A stretch of 64,000 nucleotides of DNA, from NCBI RefSeq assembly GCF_015689335.1, contig NZ_CP065053.1, positions 3,348,001 through 3,412,000 on the forward strand, in the 5' to 3' direction. Positions within the stretch are counted from its first letter, which is position 1, and each line of letters opens with the position of its first letter. The stretch comes from Massilia antarctica (lineage in GTDB: Bacteria; Pseudomonadota; Gammaproteobacteria; Burkholderiales; Burkholderiaceae_D). The position numbers and the translations under genes are program-made. A model generated the notes under the pieces. It was not told the DNA's origin. It saw nothing but the letters and a program-made list of their open reading frames with translations, and did no database searches. This document shows, in pieces, positions 36,729 to 46,186 of this stretch.

Positions 36729-37484
36729 ATGCATTGGGTGATTCAACAAAGTATTTTCAAGCCGGGCAATTACCAGTTGCTGGTCAATGCGCTCGATACG
36801 CTGGGCATTTCCTATACGCCGGTGGCGATTCCCAACGGGACGTTCGACATGGCTCCCGATGTGAACCCGGCAGGGAAGGTTTATGTCTGCGGCGCCATCA
36901 AGCTCGCCAGGATCGCACGCGACAAGGGCTGGGTTCCCGGCAGCTTCTTGAACGAGAATTTCAAGTTCGATATCTGGCTCGCCCAACTCGGTTCCCGGCT
37001 GCTGAACCACGACATCGAGTCCGGCACCTTGGCCGACGTACGCAGCGGCCACCTGGCGAAGTTCTTCATCCGCCCGGCCGAAGATAACAAGGCCTTCGAC
37101 GGCATGGTGATGGACAGCGATACGCTCGCCGACTGGCGGCGTGATCCGGCCAAAGCCCACCTGCAAAAGATCGACGTCGTCGTCTCGCCGGTCAAGGCGA
37201 TTTATCGCGAATATCGCCTGTTCATCGTTAACCGCGAGGTGGTGACCGGCTCGGTGTACCGCATCGGCGGCCGCGCGGAGATATCGCCCGACGTGGAAGA
37301 CGATGTCCTCGACTATGCCCGCAGCGTGATCGACACATGGACCCCGGCGCAGTCGTTCGTCATGGATGTGGGCCTAACCGAGGAAGGGTTGAAGGTAATT
37401 GAGTTCAATAACATCAACAGCTCGGGTTTTTACGCGATCAATGTTCCAAAGTATGTCGACGCGATTCAAACGCACTACGGCTAA
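36729..37484 (+). CDS. ATP-grasp protein (R2K / DUF4343 type)
   Basis: 251 residues. The ATP-grasp core is recognisable: HLAKFFIRPAEDNKAFDG, EYRLFIVNREVVTGSVYRIG and the metal-binding segment SFVMDVGLTEEGLKVIEFNN. R2K-type ATP-grasps form amide or isopeptide bonds, often in modification or defence contexts. N-terminal MHWVIQQSIFKPGNYQLLVN is typical of the subgroup. There is no operon partner. ATG at 36729; no clear Shine-Dalgarno. Confidence 0.75.
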   Translation: MHWVIQQSIFKPGNYQLLVNALDTLGISYTPVAIPNGTFDMAPDVNPAGKVYVCGAIKLARIARDKGWVPGSFLNENFKFDIWLAQLGSRLLNHDIESGTLADVRSGHLAKFFIRPAEDNKAFDGMVMDSDTLADWRRDPAKAHLQKIDVVVSPVKAIYREYRLFIVNREVVTGSVYRIGGRAEISPDVEDDVLDYARSVIDTWTPAQSFVMDVGLTEEGLKVIEFNNINSSGFYAINVPKYVDAIQTHYG

Positions 37485-37595
37485 GGGTAACGGGGCAGGC
37501 CGAGGGAGGCGATGACGCCTAAAGCCGCCAGCGCCAGCATGCCGCACTTCCAGGACCTCTGCATGCGCCCGGGCGCTGAGCCGGGCCGCGCACGC

Positions 37596-37973
37596 TTACG
37601 CGCAGACGCTGGCCAGGAAATCGGCCACGCTGGCTTTGTTGAGAATCAGGCTTGACGCGGCCGCATACGGATCGAACTGACGCTCCGTACCACCGGCGAA
37701 GGGCACCCGCACCTTGATCCGTTCACCGTCGACCTGCACCGACGCATCCGCCGTATCGAGCAGATACTGTGAAATGAACGCGCCCACCAGGCCGACGAAA
37801 AACCCCAGATCCTCGCGCCCCACCGTCTGCGCCTGCAGCCACTGGCTGAACGGTGCGCGCAGCGAATCGAGATCGAGCGGTTCGCCCGGCGCAACGAGTC
37901 CGGCCTGGGCCAGCACCGCATCGAGCATCGGCCGGGCTTCTTCGAGAACTTTATACGGGTCCATATTGGCCAT
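37596..37973 (-). CDS. Hypothetical protein
   Basis: 125 residues, acidic, helical first half (PYKVLEEARPMLDAVLAQAG), then a central helix GFFVGLVGAFISQYLLDTAD and short strands (ASVQVDGERIKVRVPFAGGT). No family recognised. ATG at 37973 follows a weak site. Confidence 0.65.
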   Translation of the reverse strand: MANMDPYKVLEEARPMLDAVLAQAGLVAPGEPLDLDSLRAPFSQWLQAQTVGREDLGFFVGLVGAFISQYLLDTADASVQVDGERIKVRVPFAGGTERQFDPYAAASSLILNKASVADFLASVCA

Positions 37974-38206
37974 GTGAGTGTGGGAGCGGGCCGGCGGCCG
38001 CGCATTCGGGGCGTCATCATACCATCGACCGCCCGCCGCGCGGCCCCGGCCCGCGTTCGCCGCGACATCAACCCTGGCCGGTAAAACGGCGCCGCGATTA
38101 CCGCTTGCGACGGATCAGCGCCCGTGTATGATTTGCTTGTTTTTATGGAATCGTTATACATTTTCCTGCATTGTCAGGCCGATCCCTTTTTGTCCCACTG
38201 CCCGCC

Positions 38207-39259
38207 ATGACCAAACAACGCAACGCCGCTCTCTGCCTGTCGATCTCGCTCGCCTTTGCCTTCACCGGATGCAAGCCGAAAGCACCGGTCGAACCCGTAC
38301 CGGCGCCCGTCGCCAGCGCCCCCGCCGCTGCGGCGCCCGCCGTGGTGCAAGCGCCGGTGGCCGCAACGCCGCCGCCCGTGTCCGCCAGCGCCGACGTCGA
38401 CCTCGATAAAATCGCGGTCATCAGCAAGCCGATGCCGCCGTTCCCGTTTGTCGATTACCCGGAAAACATCGGCGAATCGAAGCAGCAAACCAAGGCCTCC
38501 GATTTCGACCAGTTGCACCTGATCGTCGGTAACAAGGTGCAGGCCGTCGAAGGGCGTTTCCGGCGGCTGGTGTTCGAACTGGCCGATGCCAAGGTATCGC
38601 GCTTCCAGGCACAGCGCGATTACGCCAAGGCGGCATTGGATATGGGCGGCGTCAAGATCAATACCAGCATGCCGAAAGACGAGGCGTTCCAGAAAGTGAA
38701 TGGCGTTTTCAACGATGCCATGGCAAAGACCCTGGATTACCCGAACGAGAATTACAGCTACGAAAGCTACTTTTTCCCGACCCCGACCGGCCGCAAATGG
38801 ATGCTGATCATGGCCAATGAAAACAGTGTGCGCGTCACGTCGATCGAAGAAAAACAGACGGCATCGATGGTCAAGATGGTGACCGCCGCGGTCATGAAAT
38901 CGGAACTCGACAGCAAGGGCCACGTCGCCCTCTACATTAATTTCGACACCGACAAGTCAGCGATTCGTCCGGACGGCAAGCCGGCGGTCGATGAAATCGC
39001 CGCGCTGATGAAGAAAGAAACGGCGCTGCACTTGTCCGTCGAAGGGCATACCGATAATGTTGGCGACAAGGCCCGTAACGTCAGCTTGTCGCGTGAACGC
39101 GCGCAGGCCGTGGTGCAGGCCCTCGTGAGCGACGGCATCGACGGCGCCCGCCTGAATGCCACCGGCCACGGCGCGGAGAAGCCGCTGGTGGATAACGGCA
39201 GCGAAGAGAACCGCGCGAAAAACCGCCGTGTCGAGCTGGTCAAGGTCGTGAAAAGCTGA
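38207..39259 (+). CDS. OmpA-family lipoprotein, tandem copy 1
   Basis: 350-residue outer-membrane lipoprotein. Signal peptide with lipobox (MTKQRNAALCLSISLAFAFT-GC), an Ala/Pro-rich spacer to ~residue 60, a conserved domain unique to this trio (~62-235: PPFPFVDYPENIGES, FFPTPTGRKWMLIM, IEEKQTASMVKMVTAA), and a C-terminal OmpA peptidoglycan-binding domain (LYINFDTDKSAIRPDGKPAV; LSVEGHTDNVGD; NRRVELVKVVKS). It anchors to peptidoglycan through the conserved Asp/Arg of that domain. ATG at 38207; the upstream open frame has no start signals. Confidence 0.9.
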   Translation: MTKQRNAALCLSISLAFAFTGCKPKAPVEPVPAPVASAPAAAAPAVVQAPVAATPPPVSASADVDLDKIAVISKPMPPFPFVDYPENIGESKQQTKASDFDQLHLIVGNKVQAVEGRFRRLVFELADAKVSRFQAQRDYAKAALDMGGVKINTSMPKDEAFQKVNGVFNDAMAKTLDYPNENYSYESYFFPTPTGRKWMLIMANENSVRVTSIEEKQTASMVKMVTAAVMKSELDSKGHVALYINFDTDKSAIRPDGKPAVDEIAALMKKETALHLSVEGHTDNVGDKARNVSLSRERAQAVVQALVSDGIDGARLNATGHGAEKPLVDNGSEENRAKNRRVELVKVVKS

Positions 39260-39480
39260 CGCCAGCGGCGCGCGGCGGCCACGCACCCCGCGGCACTGGC
39301 AGACTAATGCCGGTGCCTTGGGAGCGTGCCTGTCCGGGCAGCCAAAGCCAAACGGTAAAACGCCGCTGCGATTGCCGCTTCGGCTGAAATAACGCCAGTG
39401 TATGATCGCCTTGTTTTTATGTAATCATCATATTTCCCCCCTGCACCGCAGGCCGATTCTTTTTGTTCCGACTGACCGAC

Positions 39481-40545
39481 ATGACCAAACAACTCAACGC
39501 CGCTCTTTGCCTTTCGATCTCGCTTGCCTTCGCCGTGACCGGATGCAAGCCGAAACCGCCTGCCGCACCAGCCCAGGCGCCGGTGGCCGCCGCACCGGCC
39601 GTGGTGGCCCCCGTGGCGCCCGCACCGGCGCCAGTGGCGGCAGCGACGCCAGCGCCGGCCGCCGCCGGTGCCGCGGCCGACGCCGGCCTCGATAAAATCC
39701 CGGTCATCACCAAGCCGTTGCCGCCATTTCCGTTTATCGATTATCCGGCCAGCGTCGGCGAAGCGTTTCAGTCGACCACGGAATCCGACTTCGACCAGTT
39801 GCACCTGATCGTCGGTAACAAAATCCATACGGTCGAAGGGCGCTTCCGCTTGATGTCGTTCCATCTGTCGGATGCCAAGATTTCGAAATTCCAGGCCCAG
39901 CGCGATTACGTCAAGGCAGCGGTGGATATGGGCGGCGTCAAGGTCAATACCACCACGCCGGATAATGAGAACTTCGTGGCGGCCAATGGCGGCGACTCCT
40001 ATGTCCTGGATAAGAAACTGAATTTCCATGGAAACTCCAGCAGCTACGACGTCTACTTTATTCCGACGCCGACGGGCCGCAAATGGATGGTCGTGATGAT
40101 CAACGACGGCGGCGTGCGCATCGTCTCCATCGAAGAAAAGCAGACCGCGTCGTCGGTGAAAATGGTCACTTCCGCCGTCATGAAATCGGAACTCGACAGC
40201 AAGGGCCGCATCGCGCTGTACATTAACTTCGACACCGACAAGGCGGCCATTCGCCCGGACGGCAAGCCGGCGGTCGATGAAATCGCCGCGCTGATGAAAA
40301 AGGAAAGCGCGCTCAATCTGTCGGTCGAAGGCCACACCGACAACGTGGGCGACAAGGCGCGCAACGTCACCCTGTCGCGCGAACGTGCGCAGGCCGTGGT
40401 GCAGGCCCTGGTGAGCGATGGCATCGAGGGCACCCGCCTGAGCGCGGCGGGCTACGGTGCCGAAAAACCGCTGACCGACAACAGCAGCGACGAAGCCCGC
40501 GCGAAGAACCGCCGCGTGGAGCTGGTCAAAGTCGTCAAAGGCTGA
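39481..40545 (+). CDS. OmpA-family lipoprotein, tandem copy 2
   Basis: 354 residues, same plan as its neighbours: lipobox AVT-GC, longer Ala/Pro/Val spacer, middle domain (PPFPFIDYPASVGEAFQ, IPTPTGRKWMVVM) and OmpA C-terminal domain (INFDTDKAAIRPDGKPAVDE, VEGHTDNVGDKARNVTLSRE). Copies 2 and 3 are nearly identical over the OmpA domain, whereas the middle domain differs at many positions. The upstream sequence (GTGTATGATCGCCTTGTTTT) resembles that of copy 1, so the duplication included the promoter. Confidence 0.9.
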   Translation: MTKQLNAALCLSISLAFAVTGCKPKPPAAPAQAPVAAAPAVVAPVAPAPAPVAAATPAPAAAGAAADAGLDKIPVITKPLPPFPFIDYPASVGEAFQSTTESDFDQLHLIVGNKIHTVEGRFRLMSFHLSDAKISKFQAQRDYVKAAVDMGGVKVNTTTPDNENFVAANGGDSYVLDKKLNFHGNSSSYDVYFIPTPTGRKWMVVMINDGGVRIVSIEEKQTASSVKMVTSAVMKSELDSKGRIALYINFDTDKAAIRPDGKPAVDEIAALMKKESALNLSVEGHTDNVGDKARNVTLSRERAQAVVQALVSDGIEGTRLSAAGYGAEKPLTDNSSDEARAKNRRVELVKVVKG

Positions 40546-40554
40546 TCCGTCAGG

Positions 40555-40577
40555 GCGCGGCCGACAAGCGGCCGCGC
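40555..40577. terminator. Hairpin between OmpA copies 2 and 3
   Basis: GCGCGGCCG (40555-40563) and CGGCCGCGC (40569-40577) with a 5-nt loop, just after the stop of copy 2; no T-run. Confidence 0.45.
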
Positions 40578-40705
40578 TACCGGAGCGCAGCGCTAACACG
40601 CCGCTGCGCTGACCGCTTGCGGCCGATCCGCCGCCCTGTATGCAATGCTTGTACTTTTTCCTGCACCGCCAGGCCAATTCATCTTATTCATTACGATTGC
40701 ACGAC

Positions 40706-41764
40706 ATGACCAAACACCTCAACGCCGCTCTTTGCCTGTCGATCTCGCTCGCCTTTGCCGTCAGCGGATGCAAGCCGAAAGCACCGGTCAACCCGGTGCA
40801 GGCACCAGTGGCAAGCGCGGCGGCGAGCGGGCCGCAAGCGGCCGCCACACCGGCAGAGGCGCCGGTTGCAGCACCGGCCGCGGCCAGCGCTGCAGCCGCT
40901 GTCGACCTCGACAAGATCGCGGTCCTCGCCAAGCCGGTGCCACCGTTCCCGTTTGTCGATTACCCGCCAAGCGTCGATAAAAAGACTTACAGCACCAAGG
41001 AATCCGATTTCGACCAGGTGCATGTCATCGTCGGCGATAAATTGCATGCGGTCGAAGGGCGTGTCCGTAAAATCTCCTTCGCTCTGGACAATGCCAAGAT
41101 CTCCCAATTCCAGGCCCAGCGCGATTACACCCAGGCGGCGCTGAACATGGGGGGTATCAAGGTCAATACCGCCAAGCCGCACGACACCGCGTTCCTGGCG
41201 GCCAATGGCGACGATCAAACCGAGCTCGATAAAAAGCTGGGCTACGAGTTTCACACCTATTCCTATGAGGTGTACTTCCTGCCGACCGCGACCGGCCGCA
41301 AATGGATCGTCGTGATGGTGAGCGACACAGATGTGGATATCATTTCCGTCGAAGAAAAACAGACCGCTTCCTCGCTGAAGGTCGTGACCGCCGCCGACAT
41401 GAAGTCTGAACTTGACAGCAATGGCCATGTCGCGCTGTACATCAACTTCGACACCGACAAGGCCGCCATCCGCGCTGATGGCAAGCCGGCGGTCGATGAA
41501 ATCGCTGCGCTGATGAAAAAGGAAAGCGCGCTGAATTTGTCGGTTGAAGGCCACACCGACAACGTGGGCGACAAAGCCCGCAACGTGACCTTGTCGCGCG
41601 AACGCGCGCAGGCCGTGGTGCGGGCCTTGGTGAGCGATGGCATCGACGGCACCCGCCTGAGCGCGGCGGGTTACGGTGCCGAAAAACCGCTGACCGACAA
41701 CAGCAGCGATGAAGCCCGTGCAAAGAACCGTCGCGTGGAGCTGGTCAAGCTTGCCAGGGGCTGA
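40706..41764 (+). CDS. OmpA-family lipoprotein, tandem copy 3
   Basis: 352 residues. Lipobox AVS-GC and Ala-rich spacer; the middle domain is the most different of the three (VDKKTYSTKESDFDQVHVIV, YFLPTATGRKWIVVMVSDTD), while the OmpA domain is close to copy 2. ATG at 40706. The three genes are separated by ~220 and ~160 nt with hairpin and promoter-like sequence between them, so they are tandem transcription units rather than one tight operon. Confidence 0.9.
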   Translation: MTKHLNAALCLSISLAFAVSGCKPKAPVNPVQAPVASAAASGPQAAATPAEAPVAAPAAASAAAAVDLDKIAVLAKPVPPFPFVDYPPSVDKKTYSTKESDFDQVHVIVGDKLHAVEGRVRKISFALDNAKISQFQAQRDYTQAALNMGGIKVNTAKPHDTAFLAANGDDQTELDKKLGYEFHTYSYEVYFLPTATGRKWIVVMVSDTDVDIISVEEKQTASSLKVVTAADMKSELDSNGHVALYINFDTDKAAIRADGKPAVDEIAALMKKESALNLSVEGHTDNVGDKARNVTLSRERAQAVVRALVSDGIDGTRLSAAGYGAEKPLTDNSSDEARAKNRRVELVKLARG

Positions 41765-41900
41765 TGAATGCGAGCCGGACGGTACCTCCGGCAGATTGTG
41801 TCGCACCCGTAACGCGTGGCGCAAAGCGCGCCGCTGCGCTACCGTATCAGTGAAACGGCGTGGGAACCTCCACGCCATCACTCTTTCCGGGAGCGCTTTC

Positions 41901-42665
<765 letters not shown>

Positions 42666-42762
42666 GCGCGCCTGGGCTGGCAAGCGGCGCTGGCTGCCTT
42701 CTCGAATCGCCGAAAACAGGTCAGAATAGCGCCTCCTTATCCCGACAAAAGAAAAAATAACC

Positions 42763-43221
42763 ATGTTCGATCGCTTCGTAAAACCCCTGGCCTGCGCCAG
42801 TGTGGCCGTGTTCCTGACGGCATGCGCCGCCAGCGGCCCGAAATTTGCCACGGTGGAAAATACCCTTCCCGCCGTGGCCGACAATGCCGGCCGCGTATTC
42901 TTCTACCGCGAATATTCGTCCTTCGGCGCCGGCATGCGGCCCGATATTTTTGCGTGCGGAAGCAAGGTCGGGGAATCGATTCCAGGCGGTATGTTCTATG
43001 CGGACCTGCCGGCCGGCGACTGCGAGATCACCATCCCTTCGGTCATGTATCCGGGCGAGCGCAAGATCAAGGTGACCATCGGTACGCCGAAAGTGATTTA
43101 TTTCAAGACCTGGATGGGCGCATCGAGCTTTGGCGGGCGCACCAATATCGAAGAGGTGAGCGCAGGCGAGGCCATCGAGGCGATGCAAGACCTGGCCCTG
43201 ACGAACGAGAAAAAAAACTGA
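42763..43221 (+). CDS. DUF2846 lipoprotein
   Basis: 152-residue lipoprotein with lipobox LTAC (MFDRFVKPLACASVAVFLTA-C). The beta-rich body resembles DUF2846 proteins: GRVFFYREYSSFGAGMRPDI, GGMFYADLPAGDCEITI, KVTIGTPKVIYFKTWMG. Role unknown; predicted in the outer membrane inner leaflet. ATG at 42763. Confidence 0.82.
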   Translation: MFDRFVKPLACASVAVFLTACAASGPKFATVENTLPAVADNAGRVFFYREYSSFGAGMRPDIFACGSKVGESIPGGMFYADLPAGDCEITIPSVMYPGERKIKVTIGTPKVIYFKTWMGASSFGGRTNIEEVSAGEAIEAMQDLALTNEKKN

Positions 43222-43271
43222 GGACCGCCATTCGCCTTCATTGACGAACGGGTGCCTGGGCGTTGGTTCCG

Positions 43272-43644
43272 ACGCCTGCGCCGCTGCCGGCCGGGCGGTC
43301 ACTGGCGGAACGGCGCGGCCGGGCCGGGGCGTTGACCGCCTGGCTGCATCTGGCGCCCGGCGCAGGATGGGGGCGCACTGGCGGCGCTCGTGGATGCCTT
43401 GCGCACGGTGCGCAGCTTGTCCCTGCAAATGGTGTGCAGGCAGCACGCCTGTATTCCCGTGGCGCCGGTGCGCGCGCCTCTGGCCGCGAGCGGCGACCTT
43501 GACATGCTGGCAGCGTTTGCGCGGCGCTTGCAGCCAGGCGGCAGGCCGGAGACGGATGAACGCTCGTTGCAGCCCCTGTACAGCCTGCTAGCTACCAAGG
43601 GTTTGCTTGAGCGATGTCAAACCTGCGGGAGCGTCGAAACGTAA
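43272..43644 (+). pseudogene. Possible frameshifted small gene upstream of the PAAR protein
   Basis: Two adjacent frames join into one plausible protein only with a shift near 43370: RAGALTAWLHLAPGAGW in one frame, then ALAALVDALRTVRSLSLQMV and LAASGDLDMLAAFARRLQPG in another, ending at 43644. No start codon with a ribosome site and no family are recognised, so this is weak evidence of a decayed gene. The rest of 43222-43784 shows nothing else supportable. Confidence 0.25.
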
Positions 43645-43784
43645 CCTTGGCATATGTCAGGCGCCCCGGTGCCGCTAACGCCAGCTTGTTTATGCCGTCG
43701 CAAAGGAAGAGCCATGAAACTACCCTCCCATCCCGTTGTTCCCGCAGGAGCCAGCCGCCGTCCAGCCATGCGGAGCCTGCCGCA

Positions 43785-44321
43785 ATGAGGCGCTACACCA
43801 TTACCCTCGGGGCCACCACCACCGCCGGCGGCAGGGTCGTGTCGGCCAGCGGCAGCGGCTGCATCAACGGCGTGCCCATCGCACTCGAAGGCGACCTGGT
43901 GGCCTGTCCCGCATGCAAGGCGACCGGGCGCATCCTGTGCGTCGGCCCGCGCATTCCTGAAATGTCCGACGGCAAGCACGTCGCGCTCGAAAACGATTTG
44001 TGCACCTGCCGCTGCACGCCTGCGCCCAAGCTGCTGCCGGTGCAGATCATGCGCAGCCAGGTGCTCAAGGATACCGGCCGCGCCCTGTCCAATACCGGCA
44101 ACAGCGAGCCGTCCTACGGCGCGCGCGGCACGCCGCGCGGCCCCAGCTTCAACGAGCGCTTCGTGCTGCTCGACGAAGAAACCGGCGACCCGCTGGTGCA
44201 CAAGGAATACGCGGTGGTGCGCGCCAGCGGACAACTCGAATTCGGCACCTCGGACCGCAACGGCCATACGCACTTGCTGTCGACGACCGCGGTGCCCGAA
44301 TCCGTCGAAATCTATGTCTAG
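43785..44321 (+). CDS. PAAR-domain protein (type VI secretion spike tip)
   Basis: 178 residues. Residues ~5-85 form a PAAR-like repeat fold with paired Gly motifs (TTAGGRVVSASGSGCINGVP, ALEGDLVACPACKATGRILC, GKHVALENDLCTCRCT); Cys/His could bind the zinc at the tip. A second small beta domain follows (~residues 120-178: FNERFVLLDEETGDPLVHKE, GHTHLLSTTAVPESVEIYV), typical of PAAR adaptors that carry an effector. The cargo candidate starts 8 nt downstream. No other T6SS genes are in the window. ATG at 43785. Confidence 0.82.
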   Translation: MRRYTITLGATTTAGGRVVSASGSGCINGVPIALEGDLVACPACKATGRILCVGPRIPEMSDGKHVALENDLCTCRCTPAPKLLPVQIMRSQVLKDTGRALSNTGNSEPSYGARGTPRGPSFNERFVLLDEETGDPLVHKEYAVVRASGQLEFGTSDRNGHTHLLSTTAVPESVEIYV

Positions 44322-44329
44322 GAAGCAGC

Positions 44330-44992
44330 ATGAGCCCGACCCTCATTTCGCCGTCCGGCGCTGTCCTGCACCACCGTGCGCGCCTGAGCACCACGCCGGC
44401 CGCCGAAGCCGAAGCGAAGGCGGTGCGCATCCGGCTTGAGAAAGCATGCCGGCTTGAAGAAAACCGGGTCTACCTCAAGCAGCCCAACATCCGCGCCTTC
44501 CTGCGCGCGATGTGCCACAGCCTCGGCGGTGGCGTCGATTTTCTCGATGGCGCCATCCGAGGCCGGCGCAACGACCCGTGGCGCTTCACCGACTTCTCCA
44601 CCCATCCCGGTCCCGGCCACGACGGCAAGGGCACTGCCGCCGGCCTGTACCGGATCACGCGCGATATATGGGCAGAGTACGGCGCGCGCATGGGCCTGAC
44701 CGACTTCTGTGCCGAAACGCAGGAACTGATTGCCGTGGAAGTGTTGCGGGGATTGGGCGTGCTGGGCAAGATCCAGGCCGGCGATATCGACGCCACCCTG
44801 GTGATGGCAGCGGCCTGCTGGCCGGGCTTGCCCACAACACCGGCGAGCCAGGCGCGCTTTGCGGCGCCGGACCCGGCGTACGAGAGCTTCCTGCACAAAT
44901 ACGGCGAATGCGGCGGCAGCGTCAACCCGCAGGCGGGCCCGCGGTGCCAGTGCGACCCGTCGCGCCCGGACTTGCCGCCGTTGCCCCCATAA
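44330..44992 (+). CDS. Lambda endolysin R-like (GH104) protein with catalytic Glu replaced
   Basis: 220 residues. From ~residue 52 it follows lambda lysozyme R without gaps at the start: IRAFLRAMCHSLGG against RKAFLDMLAWSEGT. It then matches RFTDFSTHPG, GKGTAAGLYRITRDIWAEYG, ARMGLTDFCAETQELIAVEV, LGVLGKIQAGDIDA and the C-terminal SFLHKYGECGGSV. The catalytic Glu19 of lambda R corresponds to Leu65 here, so ordinary transglycosylase activity is unlikely. An N-terminal ~50-residue charged extension is added. It is translationally close to the PAAR gene (8-nt gap), suggesting a T6SS cargo, pseudoenzyme or immunity-type product. ATG at 44330 behind AGGAAG. Confidence 0.75.
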   Translation: MSPTLISPSGAVLHHRARLSTTPAAEAEAKAVRIRLEKACRLEENRVYLKQPNIRAFLRAMCHSLGGGVDFLDGAIRGRRNDPWRFTDFSTHPGPGHDGKGTAAGLYRITRDIWAEYGARMGLTDFCAETQELIAVEVLRGLGVLGKIQAGDIDATLVMAAACWPGLPTTPASQARFAAPDPAYESFLHKYGECGGSVNPQAGPRCQCDPSRPDLPPLPP

Positions 44993-45163
44993 GGCGCAGG
45001 GCGTCCGCACGAGCTGTTCACCTTGCGCGGCACCCCGGCGCGCATCGCAGCGCCATGATTGCACTCCCGGCCTGCGCTTGCCGCAATGCCGGCATCCGGT
45101 TGCCAGAGCGCGCCGGGCGCGCGCCAAACGCACACGCCCGTTCTCGCGGGGCCCGCATCGCGC

Positions 45164-46105
45164 TTACTGCGCCGGCTTGACCCCGCCGGCCTGGCGCCGC
45201 TGCCATTCCAGCCCCGGACGCGCTACCCGAAATTGCAGCAGCTGCCCATTTTCCACCTCGGTCACGTAGGCGGTGCGTCCATCCGGTCCACCGAAACTGA
45301 TATTGCTTGGCTTCTTGCCGGGCAGGGCGATCTCGGCCAGGAGGCGGCCCCGCGGCGACAGCTTGACCACCGTGCCTTTGCCGATGCGCGTGACGTACAG
45401 GTTGCCATCGACATCGACGCGCATGCCGTCGAGCGCAAAATCGGTAAAGCTGGCGATGCGGCGCTTGCCGCCCAAGCTGCCGTCGGGCGCGATCGTAAAG
45501 GCCCAGATATAGCGCTGCACGCTCTCGTTCACATACAGGGTGCGCCCGTCCGGGCTGACATCGATGCCGTTCGCCGTGCCGAGCTGGTCGGCCGCGAGCG
45601 TGACCTTGCCGTCCGGATCGATGCGCCACACCCTCCCCGTATTGTTCTTCCAGTCCGGATCGCTCGCGTAGATGACACCGCCGGCCGTGATGGCCAGGTC
45701 GTTCGGCTGGCTCATGGCGGCCTCGCGCGCATGCACGGTGATGGCGCCGCTGGCCGGGTCGATGCGGTAAATCGTGTGTTCCACATAGTCGGCCACGAAC
45801 ATCGCGCCATCCGGTCCGAAGCGGATGCCGTTGCCGATGCTGGTGCCGGGCAGGGTCGCGAACACCGTGGCCTCGCCGTTCGGCTTGACCTTGCCGATGG
45901 TTTGCTGGCGCGCGAAATTGACCGCGTACACATTCCCGGCGGCATCGACCGCCGGCCCTTCCACGCCGAAGGTGAACGATTGGGGTAGCGTGAGGGCGCT
46001 GGCCACGTGCAGGCGCTCCAGGGTGGCCGGGGGCGCGCCGGCGGCGTGGGCCGCCTGGCAGACGGCAAAGGCCAGCGCGCACGCCAGCCGGGTCGAGGTA
46101 TCCAT
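45164..46105 (-). CDS. Periplasmic SMP-30/NHL-type beta-propeller protein
   Basis: 313 residues with a signal peptide (MDTSTRLACALAFAVCQAAH-A). Six-bladed propeller repeats are evident: VEGPAVDAAGNVYAVNFARQ, GNGIRFGPDGAMFVADYVEH, DLAITAGGVIYASDPDWKN, ANGIDVSPDGRTLYVNES and DGMRVDVDGNLYVTRIGK. Spacing and Asp/Asn positions resemble SMP-30/gluconolactonase lactonases. Divergently arranged with an NHL-M23 gene 82 nt away. The open frame extends far upstream as a shadow; ATG at 46105 with GGAG 5 nt before it is the proper start. Confidence 0.85.
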   Translation of the reverse strand: MDTSTRLACALAFAVCQAAHAAGAPPATLERLHVASALTLPQSFTFGVEGPAVDAAGNVYAVNFARQQTIGKVKPNGEATVFATLPGTSIGNGIRFGPDGAMFVADYVEHTIYRIDPASGAITVHAREAAMSQPNDLAITAGGVIYASDPDWKNNTGRVWRIDPDGKVTLAADQLGTANGIDVSPDGRTLYVNESVQRYIWAFTIAPDGSLGGKRRIASFTDFALDGMRVDVDGNLYVTRIGKGTVVKLSPRGRLLAEIALPGKKPSNISFGGPDGRTAYVTEVENGQLLQFRVARPGLEWQRRQAGGVKPAQ

Positions 46106-46186
46106 GGAACTCCGATCGGAAAAAAAGCCGGTCATCCGGCCGGCACCTAGTGTACTTGATGATGAGGTAAGCTTCGGGTTTTGAAC

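Noticed and set aside
38207..41764. MotB or Pal homologues
   Set aside because: No MotB transmembrane segment, and the large middle domain and length exclude Pal.
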